47,423 bases of DNA from DATAFO01 sp046728935 (lineage in GTDB: Bacteria; Actinomycetota; Thermoleophilia; Solirubrobacterales; 70-9), in assembly GCA_046728935.1 (NCBI GenBank), contig JBKPFS010000033.1:1-47423 (forward strand), read 5' to 3'. This document shows, one piece after another, positions 23,592 through 31,208 of this stretch. A model generated the notes under the pieces. It was not told the DNA's origin and made no database searches. It saw nothing but the letters and a program-made list of their open reading frames with translations. Both the position numbers and the translations under genes were made by a program. Numbering within the stretch: position 1 is the first letter of the stretch; each line of letters begins with the position of its first letter.

Positions 23592-23722
23592 TCGGGTGGC
23601 TCCTCGTCGAAGATCCGCAGCCACAGGGCGGCCGAGATCCGGTGGGCGACGACGCTCGCCAGGGCGCCGGTCGCCGCGATGAGCCCGGTCCAGAGCAGCC
23701 TCTTGACGATCTCGTTGTCCAT
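23588..23722 (-). CDS. 44-residue DUF4235-like membrane protein
   Basis: A short gene, ATG at 23720-23722 to TGA at 23588-23590, with GAGGAA 8 bases upstream of the start and a GTGA overlap with the next gene. One hydrophobic segment ('LLWTGLIAATGALASVVAH'), then 'RISAALWLRIFDEEPPE', which resembles the end of DUF4235 proteins (W-x-x-x-TGExPP). It is about half the usual DUF4235 length, so it may be a reduced member. It heads the operon with the holin-like and DUF3618 genes. Confidence 0.72.
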   Translation of the reverse strand: MDNEIVKRLLWTGLIAATGALASVVAHRISAALWLRIFDEEPPE

Positions 23723-23738
23723 CGGTGTTCCTCGCCGG

Positions 23739-23765
23739 CTACCCGTCGAGCCGCGCGGAGTAAAC
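23739..23765 (-). promoter_or_regulatory. SigB/SigF-type promoter candidate before the DUF4235-holin-DUF3618 operon
   Basis: On the minus strand GTTTAC (23765-23760), 15-nt spacer, GGGTAG (23744-23739). It fits the GTTT-N13-15-GGGTA form of general-stress sigma promoters. The predicted transcript start is about 10 bases before the 44-residue gene. Confidence 0.6.
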
Positions 23766-23803
23766 CAAAGCCTGGCCCGGGCGAGGCTTCCGGCGCGGTC
23801 GAC

Positions 23804-24415
23804 CTACGAGGGCGTGCGCTCGAGCCCGCCGCAGATCGTCTCCACCACCATCTCGCGGGCGCGGTCGAAGTCACCGTCCTCGGCCGGGATCAACTCGAAC
23901 ACCCAGCCCGAGAGCAGCTGCTCGATCGCGCCGTAGAACCACATCGAGACGATCACGGGATCGATGTCGGCGCGGAAGGCGCCGCTGGCCTGAGCGTCGC
24001 GGACGATGTTCGCGATCAGCTCGTACGCCTGGTTTATCTCGGGGAGGTGCGTGCGCCCGAACGAGTTCGCCGCCCGGGTGACCTCGACGATGATCACCTT
24101 CATGAGCTCGGGGTCGTGGCGGTAGGAGTCGATGATGAAGCGGGCGACCGCGTCGAGCTTCTCGCGCGGCGGCAGCGGCTGCGCGTCGACCTCCTCGATC
24201 GCCTGAAGGAGCAGCGACCAGCGCTCGGTGAAGAGCTCGTTCATCACCTGCTCCTTGGAGTTGAAGTAGTGGTAGACGAGCCCGTAGGCGACGCCGGCCT
24301 CGCGGGCGATGTCCGAGACCCGGCAGGCGTGAAAGCCCTGGCGGGCGAAGACGCGGACCGCCGCGTCGAGGATCTGGCGGCGACGATCGACGACCGGCGC
24401 CTTGGCGCTCGCCAT
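23804..24415 (-). CDS. TetR-family regulator
   Basis: 203-residue TetR-type repressor with helix-turn-helix 'RRQILDAAVRVFARQGFHACRVSDIAREAGVAYGLVYHYFNSKEQVMNELF' (about 10-60) and a TetR_C domain of the acyl-CoA/FadR-like style ('FIIDSYRHDPELMKVIIVEVTRAAN', 'ADIDPVIVSMWFYGAIEQLLSGWVF'). The start ATG overlaps the TGA of the nitrilase gene by one base (TGATG), so it is translationally coupled. A 16-bp perfect palindrome upstream of the operon is the likely operator (autoregulation). Confidence 0.92.
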   Translation of the reverse strand: MASAKAPVVDRRRQILDAAVRVFARQGFHACRVSDIAREAGVAYGLVYHYFNSKEQVMNELFTERWSLLLQAIEEVDAQPLPPREKLDAVARFIIDSYRHDPELMKVIIVEVTRAANSFGRTHLPEINQAYELIANIVRDAQASGAFRADIDPVIVSMWFYGAIEQLLSGWVFELIPAEDGDFDRAREMVVETICGGLERTPS

Positions 24416-25242
24416 CAGACGGGCACCCCCTCGGGCCAGCGGTACGCCTCGGGCCGGCGGTTCGCGAGCGACGGCAGCGAGCGACGGATCCGCTCCTGCG
24501 AGGCAAGGTCGAGGTCCGCGGCGATGAAGCACTCCTCGTCGGGAGCCTGGGCGAGCACCACCCCCCAGGGATCGACGATCGCCGAGCGACCGTAGGAGCT
24601 GTAGTGCGGGGGCGCCTCGCCGACCTGGTTGGCCGCGACGATGAAGGCCTGGTTCTCGATCGCACGAGCGCGCAGCAGCGGCTCCCAGTGATCGCGGCCG
24701 GTCGCGAGGGTGAACGCGGAGGGGACGGTGATCACCAGCGCCCCGCGCACGGCGAGGATCCGGTAGAGCTCGGGGAAGCGGAGGTCGTAGCAGACCGTCA
24801 GCCCAACCTCGAGCTCACCGGCCGCGGCGACGACGATCTCATCCCCCGCCTGCTCGTGCTCGGACTCGCGGTAGACGACGCCCCCGACCTCGACGTCGAA
24901 CATGTGGATCTTGCGATAGGTCGCGACCAGCTCCCCGTCGGGGTCGATCATGGTCGAGGTGTTGAAGAGGCGCTCCGAGCCCTCGACGCGCTCGGCGACG
25001 CTGCCGGCGACCAGGTGGATTCCGAGCTCGCGCGCCCAGTCCCGCGCGGCGGAGAGCGACGGCCCATCGAGCGACTCGCCGCCGGCGAGAAGCTCGCTCG
25101 AGGAGCCGAGCAGGTTCCACTTCTCGGGCAGCACGATCAGCTTGGCGCCGTCGGAGGCGGCGGCGCGCACGAGGCGCTCCGCGACCTCGAGGTTGCGAGC
25201 CTTGTCGGCGTTTGCGTTCAGCTGGACTGCGGCGGCGCGCAT
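24415..25242 (-). CDS. Carbon-nitrogen hydrolase (nitrilase superfamily, Nit-type)
   Basis: 275-residue nitrilase-superfamily amidase. Catalytic triad E40 ('LIVLPEKWNLLG'), K111 ('YRKIHMFDV') and C151 ('GLTVCYDLRFPELY'). The 'YRKIHLFD' and 'CYDLRFPELYR' wording matches Nit1/Nit2 types, which hydrolyse deaminated glutathione or omega-amides; the exact substrate is open. Fold boundaries are normal. The end overlaps the TetR start. The gene is controlled by a promoter and palindrome near 25299-25327, about 60 bases upstream. Confidence 0.92.
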   Translation of the reverse strand: MRAAAVQLNANADKARNLEVAERLVRAAASDGAKLIVLPEKWNLLGSSSELLAGGESLDGPSLSAARDWARELGIHLVAGSVAERVEGSERLFNTSTMIDPDGELVATYRKIHMFDVEVGGVVYRESEHEQAGDEIVVAAAGELEVGLTVCYDLRFPELYRILAVRGALVITVPSAFTLATGRDHWEPLLRARAIENQAFIVAANQVGEAPPHYSSYGRSAIVDPWGVVLAQAPDEECFIAADLDLASQERIRRSLPSLANRRPEAYRWPEGVPV

Positions 25243-25298
25243 CTTCGTGATGCCTCGAATGCTGGCCGTGGTGCCGGTCGTCTCTCCTCACCAGCCGG

Positions 25299-25327
25299 TT
25301 GACTGATCAGTCAATCTAGCGAGTATA
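25299..25327 (-). promoter_or_regulatory. Promoter and perfect 16-bp palindromic operator of the nitrilase-TetR operon
   Basis: TTGACTGATCAGTCAA (25299-25314) is a perfect palindrome. On the operon strand TATACT (25327-25322) lies 8 bases upstream of it and may be the -10 element, so the palindrome would cover the transcript start. No good -35 is seen. This is the classic layout of a TetR autorepression site, and the TetR gene is second in the operon. Confidence 0.75.
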
Positions 25328-25471
25328 GGAGAGCGCCCGGGCGGCCGAACCGCGCCGTCCCGCGGCGGCTCCGCGCTGGCCACCGCGCCTCACCGCCGGC
25401 AACCCGTAACCCCTCGGCGCCGCGCGGCGCTTGTTCTGATGAAGCGCCGAACGACCGGGAAGGATGCACGA

Positions 25472-26029
25472 ATGAAGAGAGCTGGATTCATCGCCGCCCT
25501 GGTGCTCGCAGTCGGGGTCACGGCGGTCGCCCTGGCGGGGAACGCCGGGCACGGAGGCAGCGTGCAGGCTTCCGCCGAGGCGACCCACGTCACCGCCTGC
25601 GCCGAACAGGATCGGCACCGCGGCGTCTTCGGCAAGTGCGTGTCCGACGGCGCGAGCGCCTTCGGCAAGTGCCTCGCCGAGGCCGCCAAGGCGGAGGGCG
25701 GCAAGCCCACCGAGGCGTGCGCCGACCTGAAGCCCACGGGCAAGGGCGGCGGCGACGACGGTGACGAGGACGAGGGCACGGACGAGGACACCGCCGAGCT
25801 CGAGACCTCGGCCGCGGACAACCCGACGACCGGTCTACCGAAGCCGCCCGAGACGGCAGGACGCGACTTCGGCCAGCAGGTTGCCGCCAACGCGGGTGGC
25901 AATCCGGGCGGCGCCAGCGCCGAGCACAACCCGACGGAGGGGCTGACCAACCCGCCCGAGACGGCAGGACGTGACTTCGGCGGCCAGGTGAGCGATGCCG
26001 CTTCGGGCGACCACGGTCCCCCTAGCTGA
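25472..26029 (+). CDS. Secreted acidic protein with C-terminal PPETAGRDFG repeats
   Basis: 185 residues from the ATG at 25472, which has GGAAGG upstream; an ATG at 25439 would add 11 residues. Signal peptide 'MKRAGFIAALVLAVGVTAVALAGNAG'. The mature part has two Cys-containing short motifs ('GVFGKCVSDGASAFGKCLAEAAKA', with FGKC repeated), a Gly/Asp-rich linker, and two copies of a 20-residue unit, NPTxGLxxPPETAGRDFGxQV, 36 residues apart. I do not recognise a family. The DNA of the repeat is nearly identical in both copies, so the duplication is recent. It ends in a terminator 26 bases after the stop. Confidence 0.75.
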   Translation: MKRAGFIAALVLAVGVTAVALAGNAGHGGSVQASAEATHVTACAEQDRHRGVFGKCVSDGASAFGKCLAEAAKAEGGKPTEACADLKPTGKGGGDDGDEDEGTDEDTAELETSAADNPTTGLPKPPETAGRDFGQQVAANAGGNPGGASAEHNPTEGLTNPPETAGRDFGGQVSDAASGDHGPPS

Positions 26030-26054
26030 TAGCCCCCTAAACCAGCATCCGTCA

Positions 26055-26084
26055 CGAGAGGGCCCTCCGGGGCCCTCTCGCTTT
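26055..26084 (+). terminator. Intrinsic terminator after the secreted repeat protein
   Basis: Perfect 11-bp hairpin CGAGAGGGCCC-TCCG-GGGCCCTCTCG followed by CTTT on the plus strand. It lies between two convergent genes and could also help the minus-strand gene. Confidence 0.85.
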
Positions 26085-26095
26085 CAGCGGAACCC

Positions 26096-26482
26096 CTATC
26101 CGCTGAGCAGCCAGACGACCAGCGTCGCGACGACGAGTCCAGCCTCCACCAGGGTGATGAGCCCGAGCGAGCCGGCGAGCGAGTCCGAGCCGAAGCCTCC
26201 GGCCAGGCCGAGCACCACGCCGAGCGCAGCGACCGCGATCGACGCGGCCCCCCAGAGGAGGAGGGCGCGCTCCCAGCGCGCATCCGCCTCGAGGCGGCCA
26301 CCGAGCCGCGCGTGCAGGGCGAACGGGATGGCGAACAGCACCGTGAACAGCCCGATCGCGTAGGTGACCAGCCAGGGATTGAGCGAGGCGGCGCTCAGGT
26401 AGGGCGCCCCGGCGGCCGCGGCGAGCGGGATGGAGGCGAGCGCGACCCCGCAGCCGACGGCGAGGAAGGGGCCCGGACGCAC
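26096..26482 (-). CDS. Small membrane protein of unknown function
   Basis: 128 residues from the GTG at 26480-26482 with four hydrophobic segments (for example 'AVGCGVALASIPLAAAAGAPYLS', 'WLVTYAIGLFTVLFAIPFAL', 'ALLLWGAASIAVAALGVVLGLA', 'LGLITLVEAGLVVATLVVWLL') and short loops. A longer open frame runs to 26686, but it would overlap the divergent mscS gene on the other strand and lacks membrane character. No family recognised. Divergent from the mechanosensitive channel with 36 bases between starts, so the two may share regulation. Confidence 0.65.
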   Translation of the reverse strand: MRPGPFLAVGCGVALASIPLAAAAGAPYLSAASLNPWLVTYAIGLFTVLFAIPFALHARLGGRLEADARWERALLLWGAASIAVAALGVVLGLAGGFGSDSLAGSLGLITLVEAGLVVATLVVWLLSG

Positions 26483-26518
26483 GCTTTTGAACTTATCGCG
26501 AGCGGGAATTGGGAGAAG

Positions 26519-27475
26519 GTGCTCTGGAGATCCCGCCGACCCCGCAACCCGTTCGAGCGCCGGACCCAGGTCTGGCGCGAGGTCGGCCTCGGCAGCGAGA
26601 TCGACCGCGCCGGCGCGCAGCGCGCCCGCGGTGGCGTGATCGTGATCGTCGGCCTGATCGCCGCCGTGCTGATCGTCTTCGACCACCGGCGCGAGCTGTT
26701 CCCGGGGCTCGGGACCCCGGTGAAGATCGCGACCGTCGCCGCGCTAATCGTCCTCGGCTGGGGGCTGGCGAGATCGCTCGGTCGGTGGGTGGCCCCGGCG
26801 CTCTTCCGCCGCCTCGATCCGGGGACCGCGGGCACGGTGGGATTCCTGCTCCGGCTGGTGACGATCGCGGCGATGGCCGCGGTGGCGTTGCGGGTCGCGG
26901 GGCTCGATGCGGGGACGCTTGCCGTCGGCGGCGCGTTCACCGCGGTGGTGCTCGGCCTCGCCGCGCAGCAGACGCTCGGCAACCTGTTCGCCGGGCTGGT
27001 CATGCTCAGCACCCGCCCGTTCCGGGTGGGCGAGCGGGTGAGGCTGGTGGGCGGCGCGCTCGCCGGCCAGCAGGAGGGGATCGTCGGCTCGCTCGGCCTC
27101 TTCTACACCACCCTGGTCAGCGGGGCGGACAGGATCATGATCCCCAACAGCGTCCTGCTCCAGGTGGCGGTCGTCCCGCTCCGCGAGCCCGAGCGAGTGG
27201 AGCTGCGGGCGCGATTCCCGGCGACGGCCACGCCGGGAGAGGTGCAGAGGCGACTGCTCGAGGCGCTCTCGGTCCCGACCCGCTATCCCCCGCACGTCGC
27301 CCTCGAGGAGATCGACGGTGACGAGGTCGTGCTTCGGATCGAGGCGACGCCCGAGTCGCCCACCGACGGCGCCCAGCTCGCGGCCGAGGTGCTGCAGGCG
27401 GTGCGCGATCCGGAGCTGCAGCCGGTGCGCGATCCGGAGGCGGCCGAGCGGGACGGCTCGCCGGTCCGGAGCTAG
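26519..27475 (+). CDS. MscS-family mechanosensitive channel
   Basis: 318 residues from the GTG at 26519 (GGGAG just upstream). Three to four N-terminal membrane helices, then the MscS pore helix and beta domain: 'VVLGLAAQQTLGNLFAGLVMLSTRPFRVGERVRLV' is the family signature (A/G-rich TM3, then the cytoplasmic beta domain), followed by 'GSLGLFYTTLVSGADRIMIPNSVLLQ'. The C-terminal vestibule domain is short and acidic, with tandem 'AVRDPELQPVRDPEA' at the end. It should open on membrane tension in hypo-osmotic shock. Confidence 0.9.
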   Translation: MLWRSRRPRNPFERRTQVWREVGLGSEIDRAGAQRARGGVIVIVGLIAAVLIVFDHRRELFPGLGTPVKIATVAALIVLGWGLARSLGRWVAPALFRRLDPGTAGTVGFLLRLVTIAAMAAVALRVAGLDAGTLAVGGAFTAVVLGLAAQQTLGNLFAGLVMLSTRPFRVGERVRLVGGALAGQQEGIVGSLGLFYTTLVSGADRIMIPNSVLLQVAVVPLREPERVELRARFPATATPGEVQRRLLEALSVPTRYPPHVALEEIDGDEVVLRIEATPESPTDGAQLAAEVLQAVRDPELQPVRDPEAAERDGSPVRS

Positions 27476-27496
27476 GCCTCGCGAGCTACGGCCGAG

Positions 27497-27889
27497 CTAC
27501 CGATCCGCCGCCGAGGCGACAACCCGGGCGCGCATCTCGGTGCCGCCCCCGTGAAGGTGCCGCAGCTGGACCTCCTGGGCGAGCGCCGCGACGAGCAGGA
27601 GGCCGATGCCGCCGTAGCCCCCGTCGCGGCGGGGCCGGGGACGGAACCCGTCGCCCCGGTCGCGGACGACGATCGTGATCCCGCCGGCCTCGCCGCGTGC
27701 CTCGATCTGCACGATCCCGCCACCGTTTCCGGGGTAAGCGTGGCGAACGGCGTTCGAGAACCCCTCGGTGACGACGACCTGGGCCGCCGCGACCGCCTCG
27801 GGATCCAGGTCCGCATGCTCGGCCTCGCGCGTGACGGCGCGACGCGCGAGGGTCGCGTTAGCCGGCCGCGCCTCCAGGCACAGGCTCAC
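27497..27889 (-). CDS. RsbW-like anti-sigma factor serine kinase (HATPase)
   Basis: 130-residue ATPase/kinase of the GHKL fold. The GTG at 27887-27889 is chosen because GAGGGGGGA lies 5 bases upstream. Motifs: 'AAAQVVVTEGFSNAVRHAYPG' (N-box; the Asn binds Mg-ATP), 'VRDRGDGFRP' (G1, DxGxG), 'GGIGLLLVAALAQEV' (G2). Such proteins phosphorylate a STAS antagonist and hold a sigma factor. The 5' end overlaps the upstream PP2C gene by 32 bases, and the STAS partner is encoded just beyond. The sigma factor is not in the window. Confidence 0.85.
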   Translation of the reverse strand: MSLCLEARPANATLARRAVTREAEHADLDPEAVAAAQVVVTEGFSNAVRHAYPGNGGGIVQIEARGEAGGITIVVRDRGDGFRPRPRRDGGYGGIGLLLVAALAQEVQLRHLHGGGTEMRARVVASAADR

Positions 27890-30509
27890 CGATTCCCCCC
27901 TCGTCAGTTGATCCGGTGGGCCTCCCACGGCGGTGGGTTACCCGCGAGCCGCCCTCCCCAACCATCGCCTCGACCGGCACGCGTCGGACTGCAACGACGG
28001 CGGCGTCGTCCTCCACCTCACCGGGGACGAAGTCGTCCAGCGCTGCCTCGACCGTGGCGACGGCGGTCTGCGGATCCGGACAGCCGGCGAGGCGGCGCCG
28101 AAGGCGCGCGATGCCGAAGCGCTCCCCATCGGGGCGACGCGCCTCGATCACCCCGTCGGTGTAAAGGACGAGCTGCTCGCCCTCGCGCAGGGTGAGCTCC
28201 TGGGCCGGCCATCCGGCGCCCTCGCCGAGCCCCGCCATCGGTCCGGGCTCGCCAACCTCCTCGACCGCGCCCCCTCGAAGGAGAAGCGGCGGAGGGTGGC
28301 CCGCGAGCCAGAGGCGCGAATGGGTCTCCTCGCCCTCGTCGGCGGGCAGGAGCAGCAGCGCCACCGAGCAGAGGGCGGCGTCGCGGCGCGTGCGCAGGCT
28401 CAGGTCGAGCAGCCGCAGGCCGGCCGCCGGGTCGGCCGAGACCATCGCGGCCGTGCGGATCGTGTGGCGGGCCTCCGCCGTGAGCGAGGCGGCGTGCGCC
28501 CCGCGTCCGGAGACGTCCCCCAGCACCACGGCCCATCCATCGTCGACCAGGAAGGCCTCGTAGAAGTCGCCGCCGACCTCGTTCACCTCTCCGGCCGGCC
28601 GGTACATCGTCGCCACCTCCCACCCCGGGGTCGCCGGCAGGCTGGGCGGCTTCAGCTCGCGCTGGAGCTCCGAGGCGACGCGGGCGCGTTCGGTCGCCAG
28701 CCGCGCGCTGTCGATGGCAAGTCCCGCGCGGCGGGCGAGCTCCACCGCGAGACCGAGGTCCTCGGCGTCGAAGCGCCGGGAGCCGGGCTCGTTGATAAGG
28801 GTGAGCACTCCCACCACGGTCCCGCTGGCCTGCATCGGCGCCAGGATCGCCGAGCCGACCCCGACCTCGCGCAGCAGGCGCAGATGTTCGTCGTCCGCGG
28901 CACCCGCGCGCAGGCTCTCGTCGGAGACGGCCTCGATCAGCCGGGCCTCGCCCGTGCTGAAGACCTCGGCGATGCCGTCGCCGGTGTCGAGCCGTTGCGG
29001 GTACCGGTCGCGGAGCTCGCGCGCGGCGGCGAGGCGCTCGGGATCCCAGTGGGAGACCGCGGCCTGCTCCACCAGGCCGTCGTCGCCACGGAGGTTGACG
29101 GCGCACCAGTCGGCGAACTCCGGCACGACCATGTGGGCGACCTCGTCCAGCGTGTGCCGGTAGTCCGGCGACGCCGCGAGCAGCTCGCCCGTCCGGGCGA
29201 GCAGCCGCTGGGCGAACTCCGCCCGCTTCACGTCGGTGACGTCCTCGATCACCGTGACGGAGTAGAGCGGCCCGTCGGGGCCCTCGATCGCCTGGGCGTT
29301 GGTCCGGTACCAGCGCTCCACGTGGGTCTCGGGGTCCGTCACCCTGAGGATCAGCGGTTCGGGGGCCTCGCCGGTGAGCGCGCGAAGCCCGACCAGCATC
29401 TCGGCGCCGACGGCTCGGCCCGCCTCGTCGCGGATCACGAAGCGATCGCGAATCCTCTCCGCGGGCGTCGCGAGCAGCTCCTCGGGGGTCTCGAAGCCCA
29501 GCGATCGGGCCGCGGCGGGGTTGGCGAACACGAGCTCGCCGTCGCGGTCGTGGATCACCACCGCCTCGTCGAGGATCGCCATCACGGTGTCCATGCGCCG
29601 CTCAACGCTCTCGAGGTCGGAGAACAGCCCCGCGTTGTCGAGCGCCAGCCCGATCCGCCGGGCGATGATCTGGGCGAAGCGAACGTCGTCGTGGGTGTAG
29701 CGCCGCCGCGACCAGGCGCTGACCAGAGTCAGCGCCCCGAGGTTGCGGTCCCGCGACGCGAGCGGGACGATCACCAACGACCGGACGCCAAGCGAGCGCA
29801 GGAACTCGAAGTCCTCGGGCGACTCGGCCATGCGCCGCAGATCCTCCTCGCGGACCCGGGGGCGCCAGCGCGGAATCTTCCGCCACGTGCGGTCGCCCTC
29901 GACCAGCCACCGAGGCACGTTCGGCTGGCGGGTCCGCAGATGCCGCTCGATCTCGAGGGCACGGGGGTGGTTGGAGACGCGGACCTCCGCCCTCGTCACG
30001 CGGCCGGAGTGGACCGCATCGACGATGCAGAAGTCGGCGACCTGCGGCGCGATCAGCTCGGAGACTCGCCGCAGCGTCTCGTTGAGCGGGCGCGAGCCAT
30101 CCGCGATCTCGCTGACCGCGTCGAGGATCCGCAGCCGCTCGCCACGCAACCGGGACCGCTCGCGGTTCCAGGCCCCGAAGCAGGCGAACGCGGAGCCGAG
30201 CAGCACGACCGCCAGCGTGACCTTGAAGTCGGTCTCGCCGTAGTTCTCGTTCCAGGCGCCGCTTGCGCCCGCGGCGCCGATCGCGAGCAGCGTCAGGGGC
30301 AGCGTGGGCCCGATGCCCGCGAGCAGCGAAGTGACGAACGGCGCCAGCACGAAGGCCCCCACCAAGATCGTCGACCCCCCGACCGCGGCATCGGCCGCCA
30401 CCAGCGCGGCCAGCACCGCCAGCCCGGCACCGAATCCGAGCCGGCCCGCGCGTCCCCAGCCGCCGACCAAGGCGGTGAGAACCGACCGTCTGCCCGTGAC
30501 GCTCTCCAT
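27858..30509 (-). CDS. Membrane-anchored PAS/GAF sensor PP2C (SpoIIE-type) phosphatase
   Basis: 883 residues from the ATG at 30507-30509 (GGAGGAAGG upstream). N-terminus with about four hydrophobic segments to residue 105; GAF domain (about 150-300, 'VADFCIVDAVHSG', 'SLVIVPLASRDRNLGALTLVS'); PAS domain (about 305-430, 'DTVMAILDEAVVIHDRDGELVFANPAAARSLGFETPEELL'); second GAF (about 445-600, 'AILAPMQASGTVVGVLTLIN'); SpoIIE/PP2C phosphatase (about 615-825) with metal Asp in 'EVGGDFYEAF' and 'VVLGDVSGRGAHAA', 'LVLYTDGVIEARRPDGERFG'. It should dephosphorylate the STAS antagonist in answer to a membrane or small-molecule signal. The last 60 residues are a basic, Gly-rich tail. Overlaps the RsbW-like gene. 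Confidence 0.88.
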   Translation of the reverse strand: MESVTGRRSVLTALVGGWGRAGRLGFGAGLAVLAALVAADAAVGGSTILVGAFVLAPFVTSLLAGIGPTLPLTLLAIGAAGASGAWNENYGETDFKVTLAVVLLGSAFACFGAWNRERSRLRGERLRILDAVSEIADGSRPLNETLRRVSELIAPQVADFCIVDAVHSGRVTRAEVRVSNHPRALEIERHLRTRQPNVPRWLVEGDRTWRKIPRWRPRVREEDLRRMAESPEDFEFLRSLGVRSLVIVPLASRDRNLGALTLVSAWSRRRYTHDDVRFAQIIARRIGLALDNAGLFSDLESVERRMDTVMAILDEAVVIHDRDGELVFANPAAARSLGFETPEELLATPAERIRDRFVIRDEAGRAVGAEMLVGLRALTGEAPEPLILRVTDPETHVERWYRTNAQAIEGPDGPLYSVTVIEDVTDVKRAEFAQRLLARTGELLAASPDYRHTLDEVAHMVVPEFADWCAVNLRGDDGLVEQAAVSHWDPERLAAARELRDRYPQRLDTGDGIAEVFSTGEARLIEAVSDESLRAGAADDEHLRLLREVGVGSAILAPMQASGTVVGVLTLINEPGSRRFDAEDLGLAVELARRAGLAIDSARLATERARVASELQRELKPPSLPATPGWEVATMYRPAGEVNEVGGDFYEAFLVDDGWAVVLGDVSGRGAHAASLTAEARHTIRTAAMVSADPAAGLRLLDLSLRTRRDAALCSVALLLLPADEGEETHSRLWLAGHPPPLLLRGGAVEEVGEPGPMAGLGEGAGWPAQELTLREGEQLVLYTDGVIEARRPDGERFGIARLRRRLAGCPDPQTAVATVEAALDDFVPGEVEDDAAVVAVRRVPVEAMVGEGGSRVTHRRGRPTGSTDEGGIGEPVPGGAAG

Positions 30510-30599
30510 CCTCGGCCTTCCTCCCGCGCGCGGCCAGCCGTAGCGGGTAATCGATGACAAGGCTAGCGCGCGCGGCGGTATCATCGCGCGGCTATCGGG

Positions 30600-30953
30600 G
30601 TGAACGCCAACTTCCGGGTCGAGACGGAGTCGCTCGACGACATGGGCGCGGTGAACGTCTGGGGGGAGCTCGATCAGGCGACGGCGCCCGAGCTCCGACG
30701 CGCGCTCGACCAGGTGAACGGGGCCGGGAACAGTTCGGTTTTCGTCGACCTGAGCGACTGCGAATTCATCGACTCCACCGGCCTCAGCCTGCTGGTCGAG
30801 GTGCAGCGAGAGCTGGCCGAGGCCAACCGTGGGTTCGCGGTCTGCTGTCCGCGAGCGGAGGTGCGGCGGCTGCTCGAGCTGACCGGCATCGACTCCGCCG
30901 TCGGCTTGTTCGAGACCCGCGACGAGGCGATCGCGAGCCTGCGCGCGGTCTAG
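30600..30953 (+). CDS. STAS-domain anti-sigma factor antagonist (RsbV/SpoIIAA-like)
   Basis: 117-residue single STAS domain. GTG start at 30600. Signature 'VFVDLSDCEFIDSTGLSLLVEVQREL' with the phosphorylatable Ser59, preceded by 'VWGELDQATAPELRRAL'. The unphosphorylated form would bind the RsbW-like kinase and free its sigma factor; the PP2C enzyme encoded divergently would reactivate it. The three genes form a full partner-switching set split into two divergent units, with 90 bases between starts. TATCAT (30579-30584) may be its -10. Confidence 0.9.
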   Translation: MNANFRVETESLDDMGAVNVWGELDQATAPELRRALDQVNGAGNSSVFVDLSDCEFIDSTGLSLLVEVQRELAEANRGFAVCCPRAEVRRLLELTGIDSAVGLFETRDEAIASLRAV

Positions 30954-31021
30954 CGGTCGGAGAGCCGCTGCTTGCGGATGGCGGCCGGATTCAGGCGTCC
31001 GAGAACTTTTCTCGCCGGGAT

Positions 31022-31046
31022 GTTTCAGCCCGCGCGCGATGGGTAC
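31022..31046 (+). promoter_or_regulatory. SigB/SigF-type promoter candidate in the intergenic region after the STAS gene
   Basis: GTTTCA (31022-31027), 13-nt spacer, GGGTAC (31041-31046). No coding gene follows on the plus strand; instead hairpins and a terminator-like stem follow, suggesting that it drives a small RNA. Confidence 0.55.
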
Positions 31047-31052
31047 CCTGGA

Positions 31053-31187
31053 CGCGGGACAAAGGGCGCTCCCGGGAGTACCCCCCCGACCCGGGGTGGT
31101 CGCATTGGTTGGACGCGACGCGCCCACTCCCTCTCTGAGTGGTAGAGCGACGGGCCCCGTCTTTCCCCCGGGGCCCGTCGTCGTTGT
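31053..31187 (+). ncRNA. Candidate structured small RNA
   Basis: Inferred transcript from the promoter at 31022-31046 to a strong hairpin. Inside it: stem GTCGC/GCGAC (31099-31103/31115-31119), stem CCACTC/GAGTGG (31124-31129/31137-31142) with the pyrimidine loop CCTCTCT, then the 12-bp stem at 31148-31180. No open frame with a ribosome site is seen in it. The C-run near 31080 and the CU-rich loop could pair with ribosome-binding sites. Also possible: untranslated 3' sequence of the STAS message or of the phosphoesterase. The evidence is structural only. Confidence 0.4.
31148..31180. terminator. Strong GC-rich hairpin, intrinsic-terminator-like
   Basis: 12-bp perfect stem CGACGGGCCCCG / CGGGGCCCGTCG with a 9-nt loop, followed on the plus strand by TCGTTGTG. 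The U-run is weak. It lies 29 bases from the end of the minus-strand phosphoesterase gene and 195 bases after the STAS gene, so it could stop transcription from either side. Confidence 0.7.
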
Positions 31188-31208
31188 GCGAGCGCAGCAG
31201 CTCCGGCT

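Noticed and set aside
30545..30550. GGGTAA upstream of the STAS gene as a further SigB-type promoter
   Set aside because: No GTTT-like -35 element at 13-15 nt upstream.
31124..31150. D-loop-like GAGTGGTAGAGC, possible tRNA
   Set aside because: No matching acceptor stem or T-arm; the bases form another hairpin (CCACTC/GAGTGG).
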